From positions 1 to 33,837 of IMG/VR virus record IMGVR_UViG_3300046411_000516: 33,837 bases of DNA. One strand, written 5' to 3'. Below, in pieces: positions 22,533 through 32,200 of this stretch; within the stretch, counting starts at the first letter, position 1, and each line of letters begins with the position of its first letter. The position numbers were made by a program, and so were the translations under genes. The notes under the pieces were generated by a model. The model was not told the origin of the DNA and made no database searches. It saw only the letters and a program-made list of their open reading frames with translations. Source of the stretch: a virus.

Positions 22533-22546
22533 ATCTTTACATAAAA
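22533..22546 (+). promoter_or_regulatory. Partial copy of the shared late upstream element
   Basis: The stretch TATCTTTACATAAAA matches the 3' part of the 19-base element at 1878 and 15861 with one change. The connector operon ATG at 22556 follows nine bases later. Confidence 0.4.
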
Positions 22547-22555
22547 ATATTAGTT

Positions 22556-22765
22556 ATGAAAATTAAATTATTAACTCAAATCAAAAAAGGTGGTCAAATT
22601 TATAAAGAGGGGGATATTATGGATATTGAAGATCACAAAATCGACAAATGGATCAAAATGGGTTGGGGTGAATTAATCGTAAAAAAGGAAAAGAAAATTA
22701 AAAAAGAAACTAAAGAACTAAAGATTGATTCTAAACAAACTAAAGATGAGACAAATAAAGATTAA
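22556..22765 (+). CDS. Small Lys-rich protein at the head of the connector operon
   Basis: I use the ATG at 22556 (MKIKLLTQIKKGGQIYKEGD) because the earlier in-frame GTG at 22517 lies inside the terminator. The 69-residue product has a short folded-looking start (GQIYKEGDIMDIEDHKIDKW, like a small SH3/'DUF' beta module seen in phage proteins) and then a Lys/Glu-rich disordered tail. It overlaps the connector gene by 20 bases. Possibly a head-completion accessory protein. Confidence 0.6.
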   Translation: MKIKLLTQIKKGGQIYKEGDIMDIEDHKIDKWIKMGWGELIVKKEKKIKKETKELKIDSKQTKDETNKD

Positions 22766-23255
22766 TTCCACTACTGGATCTGAGATTGTATTGACTGCTA
22801 CTGCAAAAGATTATATCAGAGTTAGCACATCAGCTGATGATAATATAATTGCTAGAATGATTACACAAGCTAGAATTTGGTGTGAGAATTATATATCTAG
22901 GGACATTGTAGCAAAAAATAGAACTTACTATATTCCAGAAACTAATGGCACATTTGATTTGCCTTTTGCTCCAGTTGCAAGTATATCAAGTATTACAAGT
23001 GATGGAACTGCTATTGATTATACTGTACTTGGTTTAGACAATGAAACTATTGAACTTGATGGGGGATCTGCCGACAAAGTAAAAGTTACATATGTAACAA
23101 GTGGTTTAGATGATTCTTTATTAGAACAAGCTATAATGCAGTTGGTATCAACTTATTATGACAATAGAGCTGATTTTATTATTGGTAAAAACATAGCTGA
23201 AGTTCCAACAAATGTTAGAGATATTTTAAACTCATATAAATCAATGTTTTTATAA
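22746..23255 (+). CDS. Head-tail connector, gp6-like
   Basis: This 169-residue protein starts at ATG 22746 (MRQIKINSTTGSEIVLT). It resembles gp6/gp15-like head-tail adaptors: an N-terminal helical bundle (AKDYIRVSTSADDNIIARMI, ARIWCENYISRDI) with a beta-strand insertion (PETNGTFDLPFAPVASISSI) and a final helical region (LLEQAIMQLVSTYYDNRADF). Such adaptors bind beneath the portal. It shares one base with the next ATG. Confidence 0.8.
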   Translation: MRQIKINSTTGSEIVLTATAKDYIRVSTSADDNIIARMITQARIWCENYISRDIVAKNRTYYIPETNGTFDLPFAPVASISSITSDGTAIDYTVLGLDNETIELDGGSADKVKVTYVTSGLDDSLLEQAIMQLVSTYYDNRADFIIGKNIAEVPTNVRDILNSYKSMFL

Positions 23256-23587
23256 TGGATGCTGGAAAATTAGACACTAGGATTGGTATATATAGATTAA
23301 ACCAAAGTGCTGATGGGTATGGTGGTTTTACATCTTCACCTAGTTTGCTTACTACTTTGTGGGCAAATGTTGAATATGTAAGTGGCGAAATGAAAACAGA
23401 AAATGGTAGCAGAAAACAAGAAAAAAAAATAAAATTAATATTTAGAGATAAAGCACTTGACAATCCAAGTAATTACTTTGAATATTATTTACAAATAGAT
23501 GGCAACTCAAATAAATATAGAATTATAAATTTGTTTGAAAGTACACCAGATTTTTATACAACAATAGAAGCTGTAAGTTTTTCATAA
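23255..23587 (+). CDS. Head-tail joining / head closure protein (gp16-like)
   Basis: This 110-residue beta-rich protein begins KLDTRIGIYRLNQSADGYGG and contains LWANVEYVSGEMKTENG and IDGNSNKYRIINL. These are hallmarks of the phage head-tail joining (SPP1 gp16-like head-closure) family. It seals the connector and provides the tail docking surface. TAATG overlaps link it to both neighbours. Confidence 0.82.
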   Translation: MDAGKLDTRIGIYRLNQSADGYGGFTSSPSLLTTLWANVEYVSGEMKTENGSRKQEKKIKLIFRDKALDNPSNYFEYYLQIDGNSNKYRIINLFESTPDFYTTIEAVSFS

Positions 23588-23943
23588 TGAAAAGTAAATT
23601 AAAATTTAATAAAGCTGATTTAAATAATGTCAATAAAATATTGACTGACTTAGATATTGTTGTAAAAAATGCTGATCAAGTTGATATTGCTAGAGCAAGT
23701 GCAAATATTGTAAAAGAACAAAAGTTAAAAGCTCCAGTTGATACTGGTGCATTAAAAGCTGCCATAAATTATAGTAAAGAGGGAAGTGGTGTTGCTATTG
23801 TATCTGAAATGGAATATTCAAGTTATGTTGAGTATGGAACTAGCAAACAAAAACCACAACCATATTTCTTTAATCCAGCTAGGGTTGTATTTAGAAATTT
23901 TGTTAAAAAATTAGAATCAAAACTAAATAGAAAAATAAGATGA
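23587..23943 (+). CDS. HK97 gp10-like tail completion protein
   Basis: This 118-residue protein has the family's APVDTGALKAAINY motif and SSYVEYGTSKQKPQPYF, the most recognisable marks of the HK97 gp10 group. The N-terminal part is a charged helix. It takes part in the head-tail interface or tail completion. Overlap with the next gene is four bases (ATGA). Confidence 0.87.
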   Translation: MKSKLKFNKADLNNVNKILTDLDIVVKNADQVDIARASANIVKEQKLKAPVDTGALKAAINYSKEGSGVAIVSEMEYSSYVEYGTSKQKPQPYFFNPARVVFRNFVKKLESKLNRKIR

Positions 23944-24377
23944 GAGAGCCAATGCAATATATAAGAAAAGCTATAATTGAAGCCATAGGCACTCAAAGCA
24001 TAAGTGGTCAACCAGTACAAGTTACAAATAGGGTGTCCAGGAGTTTTGATCCCCCATACATTTGGGTGTATAGTGTTGCTACAAATGAGATTGACCAAAA
24101 CCAACAATCATTCACTAGTGAAGTCATTACAAGGGTAGAAGTTGTTACTAAATATCAAGGCGATTCTGGTGGTGATTTAGTTGCAAATCAGTTAGTAAAT
24201 ACTTGCTTATCTTTGCTAAGAACTAGAACAAGTGGATATTTCGATTTGTCTAGTGATAATTTTAAAGTATATGGATGTAATGTCGAAAGTGTTAATTATA
24301 GTCAAGAGGATACAGATGGTGGAACTTACTTTAAAGGTGTTATAGAATTATCAAATAGAGTTGAACAATTAAATTAA
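23940..24377 (+). CDS. Tail terminator (DUF3168-like)
   Basis: This 145-residue protein starts REPMQYIRKAIIEAIG and has PYIWVYSVATNEIDQNQQ, then TRVEVVTKYQGDSGGDLVA and a strand YFKGVIELSNRVEQ. Size, order and the 'R.ai..a' start fit DUF3168/tail-terminator proteins, which cap the tube and join the head. It is the last gene of the connector operon. Confidence 0.78.
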   Translation: MREPMQYIRKAIIEAIGTQSISGQPVQVTNRVSRSFDPPYIWVYSVATNEIDQNQQSFTSEVITRVEVVTKYQGDSGGDLVANQLVNTCLSLLRTRTSGYFDLSSDNFKVYGCNVESVNYSQEDTDGGTYFKGVIELSNRVEQLN

Positions 24378-24385
24378 ATTAAAAA

Positions 24386-24664
24386 ATGAGTAAAGTATCT
24401 GAAAATACAGAGTTAACACTAGATCTAAAGACAATTGGAATTATTGTAGCTGGAGCAATATCTTTAGCTGGTATGTATTTCACATTAAATGCTGAAATTG
24501 AATTAGCAAAGCAATTGCCAGAGCCAAGCATATCAAGAACTGAGTATGACTTAAAGGATCAATTAATTAGAGAAACTATTGAAAATACTGCTGAGCAAGT
24601 TCAAGAAAACTCAAATAAACTAGATAAAATAGATGAAAAGCTATATGAAATTATACAAAAATGA
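24386..24664 (+). CDS. Membrane-anchored coiled-coil protein (holin/spanin-like?)
   Basis: This 92-residue protein has one membrane helix (KTIGIIVAGAISLAGMYFTL, ~15-34) followed by a charged helical tail (RETIENTAEQVQENSNKLDK). It opens the lysis region and overlaps the next gene by four bases. Such single-pass plus coiled-coil proteins in this position have been annotated as holin-like or inner-membrane spanins in related phages. Which applies cannot be told from sequence. Confidence 0.6.
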   Translation: MSKVSENTELTLDLKTIGIIVAGAISLAGMYFTLNAEIELAKQLPEPSISRTEYDLKDQLIRETIENTAEQVQENSNKLDKIDEKLYEIIQK

Positions 24665-25002
24665 AAAAATTAGTTGCCCTAATTGTGTTCTTTGCATTTG
24701 TAACAAGTAATGCACAAGATTTAACAATTATACACATTAATGCCAAATGGAATCAAAAAAATAACTACAAGTATGTTAAAGATTTAAATGGTGTTAAAAT
24801 TCAATATGGTTATTTAGAAGATCAAGCTCCCTCAATAAAACAAAACATAAAAGCAGTACCAACATTAATATTAATGAAAAATGGGCGACCAGTTTATGTT
24901 TGGAATGCTGATATATCTTTAAAGTTAAAAGTTGATCCATATGATGTTCAAGAAGTTATAAATAAGCAAAGAGGATTATACAAAAGAACATCAACAAATT
25001 AA
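24661..25002 (+). CDS. Secreted thioredoxin-fold protein lacking redox cysteines
   Basis: This 113-residue protein begins with a clear Sec signal (KKLVALIVFFAFVTSNAQ, cleavage probably after the AQ). The mature part follows the thioredoxin order: strand LTIIHINAKWNQKNNYKYV, where the CxxC would be replaced by NQKN, then ...SIKQNIKAVPTLILMKNGRP, where AVP supplies the cis-proline. No cysteine remains at the active site, so disulfide exchange is unlikely. It lies between a membrane protein and the endolysin, suggesting a periplasmic binding or chaperone role in lysis or superinfection control. Confidence 0.65.
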   Translation: MKKLVALIVFFAFVTSNAQDLTIIHINAKWNQKNNYKYVKDLNGVKIQYGYLEDQAPSIKQNIKAVPTLILMKNGRPVYVWNADISLKLKVDPYDVQEVINKQRGLYKRTSTN

Positions 25003-25005
25003 TAA

Positions 25006-25473
25006 ATGAAAATAAGCGAACACATATCGTACAAAGAAGCTACAAGAAGTGTTACAGCATTACGTTTAGGCATAGATAATACACCAAATGAGTATCAGCT
25101 CCAAAATATGGAGATCATTGCTAAAAACGTATTTGAGCCACTTAGAAAAGCTGTTGGTGGTGCTATAAAGATTAATTCTTTTTTCAGATGTGAGGATTTA
25201 AATAAAGCAATTGGTGGTTCAAGCAGATCTCAACATTGTCAAGGCAGAGCAATGGATCTGGATGACACTTATGGATATTGGACAAATGCAGAAATGTATT
25301 ACTATATAAAAAATAATCTTGACTTTGATCAAATAATATGGGAGTTCGGAACAGATGAAAATCCAGATTGGGTTCATGTAAGTTATGTAGATGCTGATTC
25401 TAACAGAAAAAGATGTTTAAAAGCTATCAAGGAAAATGGCAAAACAAAATACATTGATATAACTAATGAATAA
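25006..25473 (+). CDS. Endolysin, M15 peptidase (D-Ala-D-Ala/L-Ala-D-Glu type)
   Basis: This 155-residue protein is a zinc peptidase of the M15 family, like phage Ply500-type L-alanyl-D-glutamate or D-Ala-D-Ala peptidases. Zinc ligands are H77 in SQHCQGRAMDLD, D84 in the same motif, and H124 in DWVHVSY, with D121 as the likely catalytic acid. KINSFFRCEDLNKAIGG gives the usual substrate-binding SxxR region. It lacks a signal peptide and would reach peptidoglycan via the holin. It starts three bases after the thioredoxin-like gene. Confidence 0.9.
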   Translation: MKISEHISYKEATRSVTALRLGIDNTPNEYQLQNMEIIAKNVFEPLRKAVGGAIKINSFFRCEDLNKAIGGSSRSQHCQGRAMDLDDTYGYWTNAEMYYYIKNNLDFDQIIWEFGTDENPDWVHVSYVDADSNRKRCLKAIKENGKTKYIDITNE

Positions 25474-25624
25474 ATTTCAATTTGGAATTATGGAAACTTT
25501 AAGCAATGGCTTATTATTAGGATTTGCTTACTATCCATATGATGATGAAAGTCAATTTTCTGAATTAAATATTTATTTAGTTTTATTTGGTTTACACTTT
25601 AGATTTTATAGTTATGAGCGATAA
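25466..25624 (+). CDS. Small hydrophobic-aromatic protein nested in the lysis genes
   Basis: This 52-residue frame starts at ATG 25466 inside the end of the endolysin and overlaps the holin start by 11 bases. An alternative ATG is at 25490. The product (NGLLLGFAYYPYDDESQFSE, then LNIYLVLFGLHFRFYSYER) is aromatic and may form a short membrane or amphipathic beta element. It fills the gap exactly and both overlaps favour translation. It may be a lysis modulator; no family recognised. Confidence 0.5.
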   Translation: MNKFQFGIMETLSNGLLLGFAYYPYDDESQFSELNIYLVLFGLHFRFYSYER

Positions 25625-26072
25625 AAAGAAATTCAAAGAGACAACAGTAGGAAAATTATTATTTGGTGCTGCATCAATGATTAATCCAACACTAGGAAAA
25701 GTTTTAAATGGTGTTAGCTCACCACAAGAAGCATTAGCACAAATTGGTAAGGCAAAAATATCTAATGAAGATAAAATTAGATTACAACAATTAATTTATG
25801 ACCAACAAAACAAAGAAATAGAATCTATTACTAGTAGATGGAAAGCTGATTCAATTAGCGATTCTTGGCTAAGTAAGAATGTGCGACCACTTGTTTTAGT
25901 TTGGTGTATAGTTGTTTTTTCATTGGCTGGTATATTAGATAGTATTGAAAGTGTGCCATTTCATATAGGTGAAACTTGGAATGATACATTTGAAAAAGTT
26001 ATGATGGCAGTAGTGTTAGCATATTTTGGTGGGCGTACAACAGAAAAAGCAACAAGTATATTTAAAAAATAA
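25614..26072 (+). CDS. Holin of the 3-TM / gene-transfer-release type
   Basis: I use ATG 25614 (MSDKKKFKET). The 152-residue protein has a helical N-terminal region (LFGAASMINPTLGKVL, then SPQEALAQIGK), a conserved-looking SRWKADSISDSWLSKNVRP, then membrane helices LVLVWCIVVFSLAGIL and VMMAVVLAYFGG, ending GRTTEKATSIFKK. This layout fits the PF11351 'holin of 3TMs' group, which lets endolysin cross the membrane. Just two membrane spans are obvious, so the third may be the short amphipathic N-terminal segment. Coupled to the neighbours by overlap. Confidence 0.8.
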   Translation: MSDKKKFKETTVGKLLFGAASMINPTLGKVLNGVSSPQEALAQIGKAKISNEDKIRLQQLIYDQQNKEIESITSRWKADSISDSWLSKNVRPLVLVWCIVVFSLAGILDSIESVPFHIGETWNDTFEKVMMAVVLAYFGGRTTEKATSIFKK

Positions 26073-26203
26073 TGGCAAAAAATATAGTTCAAATATATAG
26101 AGCTAAACAAAAAAAGAAGCGACCAGGCATACACTCAAAGAATGCATCAAAAGGTCAAAAAGGTTACAAAAAAAAGTATCGAGGTCAAGGGAAACAAAGG
26201 TAA
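26072..26203 (+). CDS. Conserved-looking tiny basic protein
   Basis: This 43-residue frame shares one base with the holin stop (TAATG). It is extremely basic: KQKKKRPGIHSKNASKGQKG followed by YKKKYRGQGKQR. I recall very similar 'RPGxHSKxxxSxxKxxKxYKKxYRGQGR' peptides in many marine and Bacteroidetes phages, which suggests selection for function. It looks like a nucleic-acid or ribosomal-type binding tail. No function known. Confidence 0.6.
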   Translation: MAKNIVQIYRAKQKKKRPGIHSKNASKGQKGYKKKYRGQGKQR

Positions 26204-26214
26204 ACGAAATTGCT

Positions 26215-26222
26215 TAAATTTG
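26215..26222 (+). promoter_or_regulatory. Bacteroidetes-type -7 element before the fibre gene
   Basis: A perfect TAAATTTG ends 13 bases before the fibre ATG at 26236. A -33 element is not obvious. The identical TAAATTTG-GTAAAAAA context recurs before the next gene at 33757. Confidence 0.5.
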
Positions 26223-26235
26223 TAAAAAACATTTT

Positions 26236-29200
26236 ATGGCAACATCATATACTGGTTTAAGGGTTCAAGATACTTATAATGCAATAATCAAAATTGGAGA
26301 CAATTCAAACTTAACTGGAACTCCAAAACTTTTAAGTGATGGTTTAGGTAACGATTCACCTTTATATTTATCTGGAACTAGATTAGGTATTGGTATTTCA
26401 CCAGCTTATCAGTTTCATACAAGTGGTAATGCTAAAATTGGAGGTAATTTAATTGTATCTGGTAACCTTACAGTAAATGGTACACTTACATATTTAAATG
26501 TACAAGATTTAGCAGTTGAAGATCCAATAATAAAATTAGCAAAAGACAATACAGCCAATACACTAGACATAGGTTTGTTTGGTAAGTATGTAGCAACTGG
26601 TACAAAATATAAAGGTTTTTTCAATGATGCTAGTGATGACAAGTTTAAGCTATTTATAGGCACTACTGTTGAGCCAACAACAACTGTTGATACATCAGCT
26701 AGTGGATATACAATTGGAACTCTTGTGGCTAATTTAGAGGGCAATGTATCTGGTAATGTAACTGGTAATGTAACTGGTAATGTAACTGGCAATGTAACTG
26801 GTAACTTAACTGGTAATGTAACTGGTGGTACTGTAAGTGGAACAACAGCTACTTTTAGTAGCATTGGTCAATTTGCTGGTGCTATAAGAATTACAGAAAG
26901 TGCAACAGCTCAACGTATTTTGATTGGTAATCAAGATTCTGGTGGAGTAAATAAACCAGCGATTATTATGGGTGCTAATGCTAGTTTATATTTTGGTTAT
27001 GGAGATAGTTGGACAGGTGAGGGTGGTAACATGACAAATATACTTGTTATTAGTTCAGCAGATTCTAGTTCAACTTTTAGTGGTAATATTTTACCTAATG
27101 CTGATTCTACTTATAACATAGGAGCAAACAATAATAAATGGGCAGAGGGATATTTTGATCATTTATATATTGGTGAAACTGGCAATAATCCTAGAATAGA
27201 TATTTATACAGAGGATGAAACTGCTGCAATTGCAGACACTTTTGCTGATACAACAACAGATAAATCATATATATATTTTAATGCTGGTACATCAAGTAAT
27301 GACCCTGGATATATAATGCATGAAACATCTAATAGTGAAACAAATGAGGGTGTTTTACATTTAGTGCCATCTGATGACAATGATTCTGGTGATTATGTAA
27401 GTATTCATGGAACTAATGATGCTGATGCTTTAAGATTACACACAAATGGTTTAATAGAAACTGCAAATGGTATAGGATTACAATTAACATCAGCTAGTGG
27501 CACAATAACTTTAAATGATTCTATTTCTGGTACAACTGGTACGTTTAGTGGTCAAGTAAGTATTCCAGAAACACCAACAGCAGATGCTCATGCAGCATCT
27601 AAAAAATATGTAGATGATAATACTGGTAGTGCTGATGTTGCAAAAAGATTAGAGGTTACAGTAAAAAATGTAAGTGGTGGCTCACTTGCAAAAGGAGTTG
27701 TTGTCCATGCGGCACCAACAGCAACCCCACCAAGTGGCAATGTTATAGAGGTTGTTCCAGCTGATGCTAATGTAGTGGCTAGTATGCCAGCAATAGGTGT
27801 ATTAAATGAAACTATTGCAAATGAGGCAGAGGGTGAAGCTGTAATGTTTGGAGCAGTAAGTGGGATAGATACATCTAGTTTTAGTATAGGAGATGAATTA
27901 TATGTGTCTGAAACTGCTGGTGAATTTACAGCCACAAAACCAACTGCATTTAGTAGTCAAGTACAAAAAATAGCAGTAGTAATAAAATCTCATGCTACTA
28001 ATGGATTAATAAAAGTGTTTGGAGCTGGTAGGGCAAATGATGTTCCTAATAGAGTTGACAGGGATATGAATTTTACTGATGATTCTAAATTAATTTTTGG
28101 CGATGATTCTGACTTATTTATAGTACATAACGATACAAATGGTGTTATCGAAAACGTAAAAGGTGATTTTGTCATACAAAATAAAGCTGATGATAAATCT
28201 ATAATATTTAGATGTGATGATGGTAGTGGTGGTATTATTGAATATTTTAGAATTGATGGCTCTACAAATACAGTACCATTTGGAAGATCACCACACATTG
28301 TAGATAATTTAAAATTATACTTTGGTAACGACACAGCAAATGATGCTAGTATTAAGTGGGATTCTACAGCTAGTCAGTTGTTTATAGATGGATCAAGTAA
28401 ATTTTTAGATGGATTAGATATTGTAGGTGATTTATCTGTAACTGGTAATTTTAAAAATGATTTAATATTTGAAAGAGCATCAACAAGAAAAATAATATTT
28501 AATTCAGATCTTAACTTTGCTAGTGATTTAGCATTTTTATATTTTAATGATAATTCAACTTTTCACAGAACTGGTACTGAAAATGTTAGATTTAGTATCG
28601 GTGCATTTAATGACTTTAGTAATTCATCAACACATTCAGATGCTTTAGATTTACAAGGTGGTGCGAGATTATATTTAAATGCTGGTAACTGGGATAGTGA
28701 ATTAGATTCAGCCATTGGTGATCCATCAACTGGAGCTTATTTAGATGATTACCCAATACAGTTTGCGGTTAATAATGATGTAAAAGTTAAAATTAACGAT
28801 AGTGGTCATTTATATGTTGATAGTGGTGAAATAGTAGTTACTCCATCAACTGGTTATGGTAGAATAGAGATTGGTGGTGCAAGTGGTGGTTATATAGATT
28901 TAAAAGCTCCAGCTAGTGATAATTATGATTTAAGATTTATTACTGGTCAGGGTGGTAACGAAATAACTACTGCTGATGGCGATCTTAAAATAAATACATC
29001 TAACACTCTTGCTTTAACAATAGACACCTCACAAAATGCCACATTTCAAGGTAGTGTAACTGCTGATTCTTTTGTTAAAGATGGAGGTACATCATCACAA
29101 TATTTAATGGCAGATGGTAGTGTTTCAACTACTGCTGGTGTTGATGGCAGTGGTACAGCTAATGATGTTGCAATGTGGTCAGATAGTGATACATTAACAG

Positions 29201-32200
29201 ATGCACCAATAGCTATAAGTGGAAATAATGCAACTTTTGCAGGTAATGTAACGATAGGTGATAATAGTGCTAGTGAAATATTTTTAGCATTTAATTCTTC
29301 ATCAACAGATTTTGCTTTAGGTGCTAATGGTAGTAATTTTATGATTGGCACAAGCTCTGATTTAGATACTGGCAATTTAATAACTTTATCAGGTGCAAAT
29401 AATCGATTAGGAATTGGAACTACATCGCCTGCTTCTTTACTTCACATAAAATCTACTGCTACAACACCTCAAGGTATAACAGTAGAGGGAGGAGACGAAT
29501 CTTTTATTAAATTTTTAACTGGTGCAGTTAAAAACTGGGGATTAATCACCACTAATCTAGCAGCTAGTGATTTTGGAATTTATCAAAGTAATGCAAATGG
29601 GGGTGACCCATTTACGGCAGGAACAGCTAAATTATATTTTGATGGCTCAGGAAACGCAACTTTTGCTGGTGATTTAACTGTTTCTGGTAATAATGTTAGA
29701 TCAAAAATATTTGAAAGCCATGTTGGTCATCCATATTTAGATTCTGATGGTTCAAACAACTATGTAAAGGGTGGTAATAATGGTGTAAATACATTATATG
29801 GTCAGTATAATTATTTTAGATCGCAAGGTCATATAATACCACATTCTGATTCTACTTATGACTTAGGTGGAACATCAAATTATTGGCGAAACCTTTATGC
29901 TATAAATCTTACATTACATGGTACTGCTACTGGAACAACTTATACCTTATATAATGGTACAGCAAATGGTGGTACTGGTACAACAGCAGTTCAATATTAT
30001 GAGTTATATAGTAAATCTGGTGCTGGTGGTCAAGATTACTTGCATTTTGAATTAAAAAGTTTTAATAGCTCTGAATATTCAGCAGAGGTAGAAATTACTG
30101 TACCAGTTTATTCTGGTTTTTCTAGTTCTTATGGAACAATGGATGAGGGTCAAGGGATACAATGTGAAATTAAATATGGTGGATTAGCAACACAAACAAG
30201 TTCTATGATTGAAATTATAGAAACTGCTGATTTAAGCTCAACATCAAGTTTAACAAAGTTATATTTGAAAATACAACCAGCAGCAAATAATACACAAATT
30301 CAAGTAAAAAATTACTCAGATTGTACTATAAAATTTGCAGAGGGTAATTCTTGGTCAACAACAGCTCCATCTAATCAAGCAAGAGCATTTAGTTTTATTA
30401 CAGCAGCTACAAGTATAAATGATTCATTATCTATTAAAAGAGGTGGAGAAGTTGATATTATTGGTGATGGACATTTGTTTATAGGTGAAAACAACACAAC
30501 ACCAAAAGTAGATATGATGTATTTAGATCATCCTAGTGGTGCTGGATGGGATACAAGAATATTTATAGGTAAGTCAAATGATTTGCCTAATGGTGCTAGT
30601 TTTCCAACAACAACTGCTGCTGGTGGTTATGGAATACAATTTCAATCTAATTCAGATGGTGCATTTTTTGGAATAGAAGATTATGGCTCTAATCAATTTC
30701 GACCAGTAATAAACTGGGGTGATGATACTAGTGATACACCAATGACATTTAGGTTTAATGGTAGTAGTATTTTTACAATAGATTATCAAGGTAACATAGC
30801 TGGTAGAAGTGGATATTTTACTGGTAACTCAGGATTACCAGCAACATCAGGTACTAATCAAACAAAATTGTTACGACTTAAAGCATCTAATAATGCTACA
30901 CTTGATATGGGTTGCGACCATACAACTGCAAATGGGTGGTTACAAGTAACAGATGTAACTGATTTATCTCAAGAATATAGTTTACTACTGCAACCTAATG
31001 GTGGATATACAGGAATTGGCTTGACTAATCCTCAGTACCCTCTTCATGTTGTTGACACAATAGGTACTAGAGTATTAAAATTAGGTCATGGAGCTGCTCA
31101 TGCTAGAATTTCAACTGATGATGCAAGTAAACCATTAGATTTACAAATAAACTCACAGAATGCTTTACGAGTTGCTACAAGTAAAAATGTACAAATATAC
31201 AGAGCTGGTAATTCTAATGGTGGTACTTTACTGTTAGGACCACATGGTAGTGGATCAAATAAATGGTCATTTTTAGCTGGTACTCATTACAATCAAGATA
31301 CTGGTAGTGGTAATGGCTCTGGTTCGGCTGGTGTTGCTCTTATTGGTGCTTTTTCTGATAGTTCAGTTAATCGTATATATATAGGGGGTGGACCATATGA
31401 AATAAATGCAGCAACTGAAATTCAATTTTGGACACATACATCAAACACATCTACACTAGGTGGAACTGAGAGAATGAGAATACAATCAGATGGTATCCTT
31501 AAAATTATGCAAGGTAATGCTATTCAAAATGGTGATTATATGCATATCGGAACTGGTTCAGCTAATTATTTGGGTTTAATTGGATTTAACAGAAATACTG
31601 CTACTGGTACTATTTTTAACACAAGTTATGGTGCTTTTCAAATGCATAATCATAATGGGACATTTAGATTTCAAGGTTATAGTGGAGCTGGTAACAATAG
31701 ATTTGAACACGCATTTTATAACGATGGTAATATTTTTATTGATGGTAAAGTAGGTATAAATACTACTACAATAACTAGTTATGGTTCTGGTTATGGTAAT
31801 TTAGATGTATCAGGAACTAGTGGTGGTTATTTAACATTAATAGCAACTAATAATTCAGTTAAAGTAGATATTGCAGCAGAAACAAATGCTGGATATGTAG
31901 GCACAAAAACTGGACATCCTCTTATAATTAGAACTGATGATGCAGAGAGAATGAGGATAGATTCATTAGGTAAAGTAGGTATTAATGTTACAAATCCGAG
32001 TGCTAAATTAAACACAAATATTGCAGTATCAGGTACTTTATTAGCATATCAAAGTGGTACAAGTGCAACTTTTGATGCTGGTGCTAATATTGCAGTTACA
32101 CATGATAGTTCGGCAATAGGTAGTGGTGTGGCTGCTGGTTTACTTTTAGCTAATAATAATAACAGTAATAATGCTATATCACCTTTAATTGCATTTAGTG

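Noticed and set aside
22517-22555. GTG start for the 22556 gene
   Set aside because: It lies inside the terminator hairpin, and the resulting N-terminus is just the translation of the T-run.
26740-26823. Tandem 12-base repeats as a possible CRISPR array or iteron origin
   Set aside because: No unique spacers, they are in-frame within the fibre gene and encode G-N-V-T units; no cas genes are present.
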